In this document: positions 32,577 through 45,072 of the stretch, in pieces | How the letters are laid out: the number at the start of each line of letters is the position of its first letter | How positions within the stretch are numbered: position 1 is the stretch's first letter | Source of the DNA: Daphnia pulex | Lineage: Eukaryota; Arthropoda; Branchiopoda; Diplostraca; Daphniidae | Reading direction: 5' to 3' | Length of the DNA: 64,000 nt | Assembly (NCBI RefSeq): GCF_021134715.1 | Contig: NC_060026.1 | Location: forward strand, 4,154,001-4,218,000 | The notes under the pieces: model-generated | Database searches by the model: none | What the model saw: the letters and a program-made list of their open reading frames with translations, nothing else | What the model was told of the DNA's origin: nothing | Translations under genes and position numbers: made by a program

Positions 32577-34478
32577 TGATTGAACTCGAAAAAAAAATTA
32601 TTAACAACACATTTACGTCATGATTCACCGACTTCGTCGTCAATTGGCCAGTTGAGAGGTAAGTTAATATGGTAAACTTGCCTGGATTCCGTCCAAAATT
32701 TTCGTTTCTTTTCCTCTCTATCTCTCTCGCCTCTTTTTTACTGATTCTAACAAATCAACCGACGCTCATCAATTAGTCCGTCTATTTGCCAGGAAGCGTA
32801 GAAAAGGGTGGAGGGGGGCACCTATACCACTGTGTTGACGAGCTACGTTACCTAATTAAGAACTCGGGAGAAAAAACAGAAAAAAATATGACAGGAAGCA
32901 ACAGCCAAAAAACAAAATAGCAGACGGCCTTGGTGAGAGCATCCGACTGGATCGTTGAATGCGGAGACTTTCAATCTTCCGGCATTATGCGGCATCAGCC
33001 AGGGAGAGAGGTGGTCCCGCCGAGATGGCTGGAACGCATGGCCATTAATAAAAGTTCAGTCTCTTGGAAAGCCATTCTAATCAGAGTGAGTGCCTTGAGA
33101 AGTCTATACGTCATAGGATCGACGTTGCGTGTCCTTCACGTCGACTTTTCTGTCAAGTGCAGCAGAGAACGGACACAGGAGTGCGTGGGAGGAGGGCGGT
33201 CAATTCACGACACGATCAAGCGCGGCCAAAAAACCGATTGAACTAAACTCCTTAGGAAAATCAAGGTAGTAGTTGTACAATATACACACACACAAGTTAA
33301 GACAAGCATATCGACCTCCCCGAGCTCTCTCCCACTTTGTGATGATTTCGTTTTATCTATCGATTGAGAAAAAACGGAATGGGCGAATGAAAAACTCGGA
33401 ACTTGTTAGATGTGGCACGAGAGGGGGTCACGCTGGATGGCAAAAAGAATAGGTCGTGCGCCCTTTATTTTCTGTTCTTTCCGCCCCGCCGAGTCCAATC
33501 GTCCCCCCCCCCCCCTTTGATACCTCCTGTGTGTCTGTGTGTGTATATACGTGAGGTTAATCACAATCGTCAGTGTAGAGTCTAGGCCTTCCGGGGGGAG
33601 TGCTGGATGGCAAACGGTCGAGTCGATAAATAAGATCTATTATGCAGTGGGCGATATACTATATTCGGGAAACATGAGACTCAAGCTAAAGCCTATATGT
33701 GTGTATAGTCAAGTGTGTGTACTGTATCTTGCAGCACCAAGTGGTGAAGAGCAACCGATTCCTGGAGAATCGTACAGCACGAGGCAGGAGGAGGAGCAAG
33801 AAGAGAAGCTGTAAAGAGAGAGGAAAAAATCAATACCGTGCGCGGGACCTAACGACCGAACGGCTAGAGGGGGGGAGAAGAAAAGAGCAAAATAACATCG
33901 GAGCAAACAAAAATATGATAATAAAGAAAGAAAGGGAAAAAATAACGTTCGTCTCTCTGCTCTACCCACATCGAGTATTTATGTTGGAAAAAGAAAATAT
34001 CCAGGAATGAAAAAGTGCACAGAGTATGGAGGGGATCTATAGATCCGTCCATCGGCGGAGATGAAACCCACAAGTTGAAGAGACAAAATCGTGTTTATCT
34101 GATTGGTGCGTGCGCAGAGCTGTTGCAGCTGAATGTCTAGTGTACACATCCATCTAGCGCTGTATGGAATTCTTGATGATGTTGGCATCTTATTTGGAAT
34201 ACCGCACGTCTAATAGACTCCCCCCCCATTCTGCCACTTTTCGCTCGACATAGATATAGCACGTTATTACTAGTTGAAGGGGGGGGGGGGGGGAGGTTGA
34301 CATCAGGATCAGACAGCTTGTCGTCGCTCTCCGTTGGTACGTGCTGGATGCGTTCGAACGATATTTCCTGCTTAACCAAAAATCGTCTGGCGTCGGATAT
34401 TTGAATATATAACAATAACCCCCTTCCCAACCATGGCTAAACTGATTAAACTTGTGACCATTTTGATCGTGTACGCAG
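32577..34478. other. Intergenic stretch, probably holding the EDRF1 promoter and a 5' UTR exon of the next + strand gene
   Basis: No supported coding exon. A donor (TCAGA|GTGAGT) at 33086 on the + strand could end a 5' UTR exon that joins the acceptor at 34478. C13 and G15 homopolymers lie at 33503-33515 and 34279-34293. Confidence 0.4.
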
Positions 34479-34518
34479 GATCGACTGGGACGCGTTTCAA
34501 AGTGATATACGATACCCG

Positions 34519-37370
34519 ATGGCTTCAGACGGATTAAATTTGATGGGCGTCAATAGTGCTGGGTCGGCCAATAACGGGATGAACAGCCCACGGATTCAAG
34601 TGAGCCTGCCGACCAATTTGAAAATGCCGCCGCGCTCGCCGAGCCGTGAATCGGTGGCCACCGAAATGTCCGTGTCCAGCAGCTACCTGTCCGAGTGCGG
34701 CTGGAACAGTAACAAACTGCCGGCCCATCTCAGTTTCCTGAAAGCCGTGCCAGAGAATCAGCAGCTGTCGGCGTATCTGACGCCGAACCGAGGGCCGAGT
34801 CCGATTCCGGGTGGAAGCGGCGGCGGGCGCTTCCTCAGAGTTCCCGGCGCTTCTTCCGTGGGCGTTGGCGGTCGATCCGTCGACGGCGGCTGGTGGGAAG
34901 AGGAAACTGATCTCAGCGTCATCAAGAACTTCTCGACTCTCTCCAAAGCCCTGGGACTGCAAAAGAGTTTCAGCACCGGCGATATCGTCTCGCTGGATGA
35001 GTCCGGATCGCCTCTTCACAACAATGGTACACATTATCCTTCGTTCTTTTTCTACACACACACGGGGGAAAAGAAAAAAGTCTTTCTAAATTAAAAGGGA
35101 AAAATGTTGGCGTCTTTTATATGTCTAAGCTCCTGGGTACAAGGAAAACGCCGGTCGACATTGTGTTGCCATGTAGGAGCAAGTACTATAGGAGCCCTGC
35201 TGGTGAGCTGCAGCACACACAAACACAAACCCTGGCTGGTTCTATGTAGTATGTATATACACGTTGTTTAGGAGCTGAGAGAGACTGCAGCAGAGGAGCC
35301 AAGGAGGAGCTTTATCGATCGAAACGGTCGAATAATTGTCATTCCAGTTGCGTCCCGCTCGGCTGTCTCTCATCACCTAGGCAGAATAATAGCAAGTTAT
35401 TTTCTTTTGGGTGGGAGCGGGGTTGGCGGGCTATTTGGGCTTCCGCCTCCTTATTATATAGAGGGCAAAGTGTCATCCCGAAAACTTCCTTTTGTCATCA
35501 GAAACCCCCCCTACCCACCCGACGACGACGACGACGTCAGTGCGCACTTGACATGTTGGCGCCCGGATCCTGTCAGTAGGGTCGTCGTTTCCTCCGACGC
35601 TTTTGTTGAGGCCAAAAGGGCCAGGCCGTCGGTCGAGACCCCGATAACATTAACAAAAGACAAACAAAAAAGAAACAGATTAATTCCCTTTTTTATAATC
35701 GTTTTCACGAGAAATTTACTGTACCGATTAGAAATACTGGCAAACATTCGGACAAATAAGGACGGACATAGCCTTGTGGGCTGTCCGCACATATCTGTAA
35801 GCGGCTCCGCGCTGAGGCTTTTCGGTCAATAAGATTATCCCGATGTTCAATGGCCGTCTGTTTAGTGAAAGAAAAATGGTCGGTATGGCGGTGCAATGGG
35901 AAAATAAATCCGTTTTTGTAGGTCCGCTTTTGAGGAAACGGAAATCTCCAGTGTAGAAAAAAGTGGGAAGAAACAGAAAGATGAAAAGCGACTTGAAAAG
36001 AAGAAGAAGAAGAAAAGAAGTTGGGGCATTTTCATATGCAAAATGCGGCAAAAGTTTTTTGTCTCTATATACAGTAGCTCTTTTGGCTTTGCATGGCGAT
36101 GCACCCAATAGTCTCCCCCCACCTACTTCCGACCTCCTTCTCTCTCTCTCTCTCCTTTATTCGCCCACTTTCATTTGAGGCAGCCGGCATTGTGAATAAG
36201 ACAGTTGTAGCCGGCGCAATATTGATTTAGTGCGGCTGGCTGGGTACGGAGAGAAATTTCAATATAAGCTCGGACATGGATCGCGCATATAACTCTTTTT
36301 TCTTTTCTTTTACATTTTTACTTCAATCAATTTCTAGATGCAAAATACACGCACTATTACGTGATGTGTATAAATCTTATTGGCCACTCCATCGCTAAAA
36401 AGTTTCTTTTCATCTCCGTTCGAAATTGGCCGACGTGAATTTTTGTTTTACCCTTGTCTAATTTTGCGAGATGAGTTCAAACTTTCGCCTCGAAATGATT
36501 GAAAGGGGGAAAAAACTTACGTGAAAAAATAAAAGTTGTAGCTCTACAATGTTGGCCATATCCAATCCAATAACTAGGTGGAGCTTTGAGGGCGTGCGTG
36601 TCGGAAGTAGCCATGGGCGGAATCCAACAACAATACGAGCGGATGCACCCGGTTTTCGGAATGGGCTCCCGCTCACTGTCGACGTGGGTGGCCGTGGGAG
36701 ATGGAGCGGCTATCCAGATCTCATCGCAGCTGCCCTCACCCCAAGGGCGGCCCACTTCTGTCCATGTCGATTCCAGCAAAGCCGGTAAGGTTGATAGGCC
36801 TACTATGTCTACTTGCTCTAATAGCCTAATAGATCTGAAGAACAAATAAATTGTTGTAAGGCAAGATAAATCAAAGTATTAACGATTCTCGATATTCCTA
36901 CCATGTCAACAGATGCGGCGGCTTTTTGCGGCGGCGGAGGCGGCGGTGGAGGGGTCACATTCACGCCGGCTGATCTCATCCTCAATTTGAACAAGCGCGT
37001 GAGGCAGTGTTATATACGACGCCGGCTCCTGACAACTTACAAGGCGCTGGAGCGTCTCTCGCAGAGCCAATTTAATCTCGATCAGATTGCCGCCGTTGCC
37101 GAGGCGGCCGGTGGCCAGGTGGATCTGACGATGCAGTCGGAGCAGTCACAGTGTCAGTCTCAGCCTTTCGGAAGCGGTGAGGAGTCGTTGAGTGCCAAAG
37201 CCGGATCTGGCGGTAATTCATCTCCGCTGGATGCCACATGGATCAAGAGCGCCCTCACTCTCAATGACGTCGAGCGTGATCAAGGCCGGCCACTGTCGAA
37301 ATACATGAGGAATATGATGATCTTCAATTGGCTGCACACGCTGGAGGACGGCCCAACAGAAATGCTCTAA
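34519..37370 (+). CDS. Unrecognised 379-residue protein with a basic helix and a conserved-looking C-terminal block
   Basis: Exons 34519-35026, 36611-36784 and 36913-37370 join in frame (1140 bases). An acceptor ends at 34478, so the 5' UTR is spliced. The middle acceptor was placed at 36610 because only this AG restores the frame. Residues 1-170 are Ser/Gly/Pro-rich with SSSYLSECGWNSNKLPAHLS and FSTLSKALGLQKSFSTGDIV. A Gly tract precedes a strongly basic amphipathic segment (NLNKRVRQCYIRRRLLTTYK, then ALERLSQSQFNLDQI). The C-terminus has a compact block (TLNDVERDQGRPLSKYMRNM, then MIFNWLHTLED). No signal peptide or membrane segment. These blocks look like a conserved family, but I cannot name it. 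Codon bias and phase consistency support a genuine gene; introns 1 (1.6 kb) and 2 (128 bases) differ greatly. Confidence 0.78.
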
Positions 37371-38391
37371 AAAAAAATTGTTACGATGAAATCTCAACGA
37401 GCTAGACGACGAATAGCGCCAAAATGTATACAAGGAGAAAACCAAATTAGATCGCCGATGGAAAGAGAAGAGTTTGAACAAACACCATTTCAGTTATATT
37501 CACATCTTTCGAGAACTGGTATTATGTATCTACAATTATCCGATTTCTCCTTCTGCGACGGACGAACAAACGAAAACCCCACGGTGTTTCATTCAGCGAA
37601 TGATTTATTTTCGTATACTGTATGTCGCACTTATATACTTGTGTATCTATACTTTCCATTCCACGATTATTCTTTCTTTATAAACGGACCGCGGTTGCTG
37701 CTGGGCTACAAAAAGACAGCATTCACTTTGGGCTGGCAGCAGCTGTGGCTTATTCTTCACCGACTTGATTTCAGTCTTTGGCAATTTTACATTCCTTTCG
37801 TATTATCACTTTTTTACTACATATGTTCAAGTTGATGGCTTACCATACATGGAGACTTTTTCTTCGATAATGGGAGATTTTTATGTGAGAGGTTAACAGA
37901 TTTGTTATTTTCATCAAGGCTTGTGAAATTAAAAAAGAAAATTGCATGCAGTTTGGAAATATTCAACGTGGATGTCTTGACAATATTCAGAAAGGCCAAA
38001 AGAATGAAGTGATGACATATCTATTGCCTTAAATGGTATTCTGAGATTACTTCTCACAGGAGAGGAACTACTTAAGAAACAGAGTGGTATCTTACCAGGG
38101 ATGAGTGTTTATTGTTGTCAAGTCCACAAAACCCAGAAAAAGATCTAAATCATCCAAATCATTCACTAATTTTGTATTTCTTTAAGACCACGTGGTCTCT
38201 TTCGTGCCAGCAAAAATGCACACAAATAAAACTGAAGCAGACGGTCCTTAAACAAAACAACATGCGAATAAATCGTGTCGCCCTGGTAACATTTAAAAAA
38301 AGGAAGAGAAGTGGTTCCAGCAACTCTTACTTGCGCCCTTGAAAATGATCGTAACAGTTAATCGCGACATAAACAGAAGAAACGGAGCAGG
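37371..38391 (+). other. Probable 3' UTR and flank of the 379-residue protein gene
   Basis: No coding exon is supported. An AATAAA at 38226-38231 on the + strand could end the transcript. The sequence immediately abuts the left inverted terminus of the repeat element at 38392. Confidence 0.4.
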
Positions 38392-38552
38392 ACGCAAGTC
38401 CCAGTGGCGTTAGGTTAAATGCGTCACTGGTTCCAAATTGTCATGAATGGCCATAGGTCCCATTGTCGAATTATTCCAACGACATGCGTACCGAGAGTAA
38501 ATGTAACCGATTGCTTTAAATTCCGGTAATTGTGGTTATAAGATCCAATGCT

Positions 38553-38669
38553 CTTATGTCCCGACGACTTAATTTCCAAACGACTTATGTCCCGACGATT
38601 TATGTCCCGACTCCCGACGACTTATGTCCCGACGACTTATGTCCCGACGACTTAATTTCCAAACGACAC
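38553..38669 (+). repeat. Short degenerate tandem repeat, unit about 16 bp
   Basis: Five copies of TTATGTCCCGAC are interspersed with two copies of TTAATTTCCAAACGAC. They sit in the left subterminal region of the element at 38392-42058 and resemble transposase-binding subterminal repeats. Confidence 0.85.
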
Positions 38670-39050
38670 AAGTAAGTACCAAATGTTAAAAATCGAATAT
38701 CTGGCAACGTATGCTAGTGACGTTTTTTTTTAAATACGTAGCCATCTAGCGCTCAGCTTGACATACATGATTTTGTAGTAAGCAATTAGCAGCAAGGTTT
38801 TTTTGTTTTTATTTTGTAAGGGAGCTTAGGATTAGGACTGCATGTCATAACAAAATTGTTATTATAGTCTATCCGATTTTTTTCACAATAAATGGATCAA
38901 GCTGCCGGGTTCCTTACTTGATGCGCATTACGTATATGCGCGCGTGCTTGCGCTTTCCGGAAATCATAAGATAAAACGAATTGCGCTGAATGGAGCCGCA
39001 TCGAGCCGCATCAAGCGCAATTTAGTTGTTTGTTTTAGGTGGCTCGCTCG

Positions 39051-39544
39051 TAGTGTTTCACTCGTTTAAATAACGACAACGAAAATAACGTATTAACGAG
39101 CCTCGTTATCGACTTTTTTGGAAAATGCTCGTTTTTTTCGTTAACGATAACGAAATGGCTGTTTTTTTCGTTGTTTTCGTTAATTTCTTGCTAAATTTTT
39201 CGTATCAAAACCGTAGAGATTTCAAATTTTTTGACCACCAGGGGGAACTTTTTTTTTCTCTCAAAATTTGAAAATTTTCAATTTTTGGATGACCACCTAC
39301 TAGCGACTTAGCGATCCCCTGGCGAGGAATTAGGTCATTATTTTCGCTACATCATTTGGTCTAACAGGCCTTAGAAAACTAGGTTCTAAAAAAAAATTTT
39401 AAGGTAAACGATAACGGTCGCAAAAACAGAAAAATGCGACACGTTTAAATTAACGAAACGAAGAACGAAACGAATGAAAAATTGAAAAAATAACGATTAA
39501 CGATAACGATAACGAATCCAAAAAAGCACAACGGTGAAACACTA
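39051..39544. mobile_element. hAT-type MITE, 494 bp
   Basis: The terminal inverted repeats are TAGTGTTTCAC (39051-39061) and GTGAAACACTA (39534-39544). The element is flanked by a perfect 8-bp duplication CTCGCTCG (39043-39050 and 39545-39552), the target-site length typical of hAT elements. Subterminal CGTTATCGTTA-type words occur in inverted orientation near both ends. There is no coding capacity. It is nested inside the larger element. Confidence 0.88.
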
Positions 39545-40198
39545 CTCGCTCGTCTCGCTGAGCAAAAAATCTAATAGGGTAATTATAAAAATCTAGCGCT
39601 AGCCTCCTTTAATCCCGGCACGCCGCAACAAGTGCGAGTGGTGTCACGCCATTAGCAGCGTTCATACAGCTATGCGTGAAATCTCTGACAGAGAAGGCTG
39701 GCCAGATGTATTCCGTTTCCGCCAATCATCCGTCATATCTTACGGTTCCATCGCCGAAGGCTCCAAATAACTATTCGCACCGGTGATATGAACTTGGTGT
39801 AGTAACCGCTAATGAAATATGATCCTCTTCTTCATATTTCTACGGGATTCTTTTCATTTCGCCATTGTCATGGAAAACTGGTACGATATAAGATCCTTCA
39901 CATCCGCAGGCGATCCGTTGTAAATTTATAATGGCGACGTTGTTCTCGTTGATCAATTCACGTCGCAGCAGAGACTCTCTGTCATTTCCTCCAACAAAAT
40001 AAGTCAGTATTACCGAGTAGCCTATTACCACGCGTTGCTAGAGACGGCCACCAGCTGGATTCAGCGCTTCGAGTTCCTTGAACACTGGACGTCCAGCTTT
40101 GACGAAATCAATACGACTCTTTATTTGGTCCATCGGCCTAAAAACAACCAAACCAACCACCTCTGCGTTTATCTGTCACACTTTTTTCGGTTGTTCAG

Positions 40199-40809
40199 CG
40201 TGCCACCGGTGTGACCCTTGTGCGGAGTAAATGCCGAGAGAGGCGAGAATATGGAATAGACTACTTGGCTGCTAAACCCGGAATGGACGGTTGGCGAGCT
40301 ATTTATCCGGCCTTGGAACGAGATAGGTAATCTAAACTTTCCTAAAGTATTAAAAGGCCAAAATGGATGCCAATTGTAGATGCAATTCAAATGAATTATC
40401 TTTTTTTTTAGCATTCTGAAGCATCATAGGCATTCCGGTTCCCGGTTCAACCGTTCTGCAAGTCTTCCAGATGATCAAACTCCTTGTAGCCGCCACTAAC
40501 AGAATGGAAGGCGGCCAAGTCCTGAAGCGGGATCCCACCTCTTTTGTCCTTTAGAATTGCCTGCTGCTCTAAATGGAATTGAATCCGCCGCCGTGGAACT
40601 CTGTCGACATCGTCGTGCACAGTCAGGGCGTCATCGACGTTCTCCTGGACAAGCACGACTTCTCGAAGAGTTTCATTGACGGCAAAGAGAAGATCACTGT
40701 CGATCAGATGCCCCTTTTCTCGCCCATACCTTACGACGTCAAGAAGCGGCTCATGTTGATCAAAGTTCAGCTGACGTGGCTATACTCAACGCAAGGAATC
40801 ATTCATTAA
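40199..40809 (+). pseudogene. Exon-like gene fragments inside the repeat element
   Basis: An open segment at about 40199-40328 is bounded by a TTGTTCAG acceptor and a GATAG|GTAATC donor (GIDYLAAKPGMDGWRAIYPA inside). A second open segment at 40573-40809 has strongly GC-rich third positions (VDIVVHSQGVIDVLLDKHDF) and runs to a stop. A frame between them is broken by a stop. I cannot name a parent gene. Host-gene fragments captured by a transposon, or an old pseudogene, are both possible. Confidence 0.35.
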
Positions 40810-42058
40810 CTATCTATAGATATGACTTGAGTCGTACTTGTTATGCTTTGCGCGTTGAGCCATTAAATACAATTGAAGTTTTTGGGTTTCAAATAAGGTA
40901 ATACTTATACTGTACTTAAGGCAATTCATCATCTCATCTAATGGCTTATAGGTAGCAGAATACGGCAACAACGAAAGTTAGTTTGAGATCGACAGGTGTC
41001 AGCTATTTACAAATAAAATCATCGGTGACGTCTGTCTGCCGAGTCAGAGTGACGGACGGTAAACCTATCTCTGATGTGATAAAGGAAAAGCAAACCTCAG
41101 CAAATTTCTATGATAAAGTTGATTTAAGATCTTCAATCTCTCAAATCTCTCTTATTCAATCTCTCGTGCAAACAACTTATAGCTACTTTTATTTTTATTT
41201 TTGGCCGCTCGGCGCAACTTAAGGCTGGTGGCTTTTTGAAATCTTCGATATAAACAAAACAAAAACAGTGATATACAGTATGTTAAAGTTAAATATCTTC
41301 TAATTCCATATTGCTAATAATAAATTTAGCTGTAGCTTAAGAAGCTTTAAAAAAGTGCGACGCGGGGTGGCGACTAAGTCGCACACCTTATGATTCACAG
41401 ATATTTATTGAATGTTACGATATGTTTGATTGATATCTATAACTAATAAAGTAAAAGTATCACGGTAATTTAAGCGATAAACTAAGCGCACTCCTGATTC
41501 ACTATACCGAATCAGATTCAATTGCATTTTTACTTTTGCTTTTTTAATGTTTTAATTGATATTTCCTACGGGAACCTCGCAAACCGGAACGGAGTGCCAG
41601 CATATTAACAAAAATAAAGGAAGACAGAAATAAATGAGGTAAAACCGATTGATATTCACGCACAAGTACTAGCTATTTGACACGAAAACAAATTTAAATT
41701 CTGCCGCTGAGCTGCAGGGATGCAAAATTTCAGAATAAATAGCTTGGGACTAATGACAAATGGAATAAATAGCTTGGGACAAATGACGAATGGACATTAA
41801 TGTCATTTAATATTATGGGACATAATTGCATTGGTTCTTTTAAACACTGGGCCTTGTGTCCTTTGGATTTTATTACGCCAGGACATAAATCTTTTGGGAC
41901 AAATGGCAAAAAATAAAAACAATGGAATTTGTAACATTTGGGACATATGACGTGTGGGTCATAAATAACACGGGGAACTTTACGTTTGGGTCTTTTGACG
42001 TTTTTTTAAATTTTTGGTGCTTATGTCGCAAGTTACCAATGACGACTGGGACTTGCGT

Positions 42059-42928
42059 ACCGCACCCAAAAGAAATAAGGAAACAAAGATTATTTTAACT
42101 CCTCTGAATGGCGAAATTATATTCCGCCTTCAGTCCTTTTAACTTTAATTCTTTCAATGTTTGAAACTATAATTAGCGTTCATTCTTTCATTACCAAATG
42201 AAACAACATGTGAAATCCGAAAATCCGATGTATCGAGAAAGTTAAACACAAACAGTTAGTTTACGATTCTTAGCTTAGAAAAAAAAAGCATATGTCGCAT
42301 ATATATGTGTGTATATATACCCAGTGTTCATCAGGAGAACATCGAAGTCGACGAAAAAACCAAAGAACAACAGAACATCAAGTAAATCGAACAGAAAACA
42401 CATATGGAAAAATGATGTCAACCCTCCCCACAAGCTTTTAACCACATCAATGACTTAGATCACCTGGGCCACCATTCATCAACCAAGAGGGAATTTTTAA
42501 AGATATAGGGACCATTACTTCTAGGAAACACGCATTCACAACAATGATTCGATTCAGAAATGAGCAGAGCAAATCTCGTCTGAGAAATATCGATAGGCCT
42601 ATATGTATGCTCGGTCGTTATCAACCAGAAATTATTTGCTTATTTTCTTTTGCGAGAACGTTGAAAGAGAGAAAAAAAAAACAATGAGAGAAAGATGGAC
42701 AAACACAAATACAACGAATGCGTTATCTCCATTTTAACGCATCACTTTTTTTTTGGAAGAGTGGCCCGGCTACGACCTAAAAAAAAAACCAATGGCGCTA
42801 CACCACTAACATTCGGTACTTGATGCATCAAATTTCCATCGCAACACAAAATTGTTATTAAAAAAAAATAAACAAAACGTAAAACAAATTTCTTTCCTCT
42901 CAACGTTCACCAGGCCGACAGACGAGAA
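42059..42928. other. Intergenic flank; probable 3' UTR of the GPAT4-type gene
   Basis: AT-rich, no coding frame. Minus-strand 3' UTR of the acyltransferase gene is expected in the right part, close to 42928. Confidence 0.45.
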
Positions 42929-45072
42929 TCACTCAACTTTCAATCGTTTGCTGAATTCTTCCTGTTGTTTCTGTTTCCATTCTTTCTTGGCGTTCATACG
43001 TTTTAGTGCTCCATCCCTATCAAATTGGAATTCAAAAAGCGTTAAAATCGGCGATTTTTTCGAGGTGAAGTCTACGAAGACCAACTTACCAAGCTAGATC
43101 TACTAGGCCGCCCTGTTTTGCAATCACTGCTTTGACTCGATTGGCGAAATCAATTGCACTTTCTTCTGGTCGACGGTGCATGGGTGGTAGGTACCAAACG
43201 TCGCAGACCAAAGCCCAAGAGGACATCATCATGTAGAGATATTGAATCATCGAGTGGCGACTAGAATTCCAAAATGCGTCGGTAAACCTTGCGTCGTACT
43301 AAATCACAAATAAAATTATTATAATGGCAATCTCAATGGCAATCTCGTAACGAAGCAAATTACTTTAATTGCGACAGGATAAACAATACTGCCAACTTCA
43401 AAACTGCCCTTTTTGAACTGCATCACAGAAGTGTTGTTGATGCAGGTTCCCTCGGGAAAAATAAGAATAGGCAACTTATCAGGATCGTCAACGTGCTCTT
43501 TTAGTCTGAAAATATAATCAAAAGTCAGGATTTTCGAATAGGAACTCGATCTATAAATCCGGTATGCGGCAATCGATATTACCTTTTAGCAACAGTTTCA
43601 CGATCTTTGACTTCGGAGCGTTCAAACCAAATGTGAGCAGAAGCGCGAGCCAAAGCTCGCTGAATAATGCCCAAAAATCCACCGTGACGCTGGCCAATCT
43701 TTAAAAAAATAATGAAAAGTAAATAAATATATAGATTTTTAAAAATTTTAAATCCAACATACCAGCGCATACGCATTGTCGCAGTGGAGAACCATTACGT
43801 CCACCGGAGTCGTGTGGTTCGCCACACAAATACCACACTTAGGTATATTCTCTCTATTGTGAAAAGTGACGACGGCTGATAACGCGCATGATAGAAAATT
43901 GAAGCACCATGTTGAAACCTTCAAAACCAAAACAAAACCAATAAGATATTAAAACAAGAAAGTATTGTAATGCAAACTCTTAAAGAAAAGATATGAATAA
44001 ACGGAGCAAATGTTGATTCGAACTTTGTCCTATTCGAACCATCGGGAGTTCTACAGTTATCTACACGAGGTCAAATTCGATAACTGAACGGGGTAAAAAG
44101 AGAATTTGGAGTTTATACCTTCTCATAAATGGCTCTTTTCATGGGACCTTCATTTAGGAAGCCAACCAGTCCTGTGCACAAAGTTAACCAAATAACCTAT
44201 AGAAAATCACATCAATCAAAGACAAATGAATAATTTCATTACAATTGCAATAATATAGTTAAAATAATACTAACAAAATAATTGACAAAGAACACATTTT
44301 GAAGTATACTTACAGCTAAAAAGCAAATTGTAACTCTGCTTGGTAGAAGAATGAAGTAGCGTACAAAGAAACCCAAAATCCAAGTAATAGTAAGGCGAAC
44401 ACTGATGAACTCATAGTGGCGGTTTGTGCGAGTAAGAAGATTCCAAGACTGGGAAGTACAAATTTAATGTTAGATACTGTGAACCAAATTGGTAGGTGAG
44501 ATTTGAGTACCTTTAGTTCTTCAGCTACAAATCTTCCTGTAACTTCGTCCTCAATGATTGCTTCCACCCCCGCATGAACAAAGTCAAGGCAGTCAGATAG
44601 AATAAAATCATTATTCAAACTGTTAAATGATCTGTTTTTGGGGATGGAGGGTGTCTTTGGAGATGAGTTTCCATTAGGTAAAAGTACTAGATCTTCCTTG
44701 GACATTGCTGAAGATTTTATAATGGCATGTCCAGTTGATAATTTGTCCTCAGCTTGTTCCACTGCTTCCACAACATTTCCATTTGCATAGCCATTCTTTC
44801 CTTTATTGGTCTCTAGTTTCTTTTGCTGCTCAGCAATTTCTATCCTACCAGTTCCATACTAGTATAAAAAAGATTATGAGCATTACGAAAACTCAAATAC
44901 TAAGAATAAGACATATTACCTGAAAGACCTTCAATAGTAGTTTAACATATCCTGATCGGAAATTCCTTGACCAGTTGCATGTCATCACTAGCACCAAGCA
45001 ACCAATTACCAGGATAACAGGCATAAAAATTATACTAAGTACTAGCAAAAGAATTAAATTTTCGAGCCCCAT
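42929..45072 (-). CDS. Gpat4: Glycerol-3-phosphate acyltransferase, GPAT3/GPAT4 (AGPAT6/9) type
   Basis: Nine minus-strand exons, 44920-45072, 44511-44858, 44314-44448, 44119-44196, 43763-43918, 43583-43698, 43364-43505, 43090-43298 and 42929-43016, sum to 1425 bases (474 residues). The N-terminus is a strongly hydrophobic signal-anchor (MGLENLILLLVLSIIFMPVI); further membrane segments lie near residues 185-235. Acyltransferase motif I is NHTTPVD (His273, Asp278) and motif III is FPEGT (345-349). WFERSEVKDRETVAKR and INNTSVMQFKKGSFE are typical of this subfamily. The enzyme acylates glycerol-3-phosphate to lysophosphatidate at the endoplasmic reticulum, the first step of glycerolipid synthesis. 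Its start faces that of MMS19, 677 bases away. GPAT3 versus GPAT4 cannot be separated; one arthropod orthologue usually represents both. Confidence 0.94.

Larger units (their letters stand above)
38392..42058. mobile_element. Probable non-autonomous DNA transposon or composite repeat with 14-bp terminal inverted repeats
   Basis: ACGCAAGTCCCAGT at 38392-38405 is perfectly inverted as ACTGGGACTTGCGT at 42045-42058. Short words built on TTATGTCCC(GAC) are repeated inside the left end (38553-38660). The inverse word family (GGGACATA/GGGACAAATGAC) is repeated inside the right end (41743-42000), so the subterminal regions are also inverted relative to each other. No transposase frame is visible, and a hAT MITE is inserted inside. 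No clear target-site duplication was found at the outer edges, so the exact borders and superfamily are uncertain. Confidence 0.6.

Noticed and set aside
33262..33285. let-7-like sequence (AAGGTAGTAGTTGTACAAT)
   Set aside because: The seed differs from let-7 (CAAGGTAG against GAGGTAG), one base is missing in the middle, and I see no matching star strand nearby.
40447..40750. Minus-strand open frame of about 110 residues opposite 40573-40809
   Set aside because: Third-position bias favours the + strand, so the minus frame is probably a shadow, although an acceptor-like CAG sits at its 5' edge.
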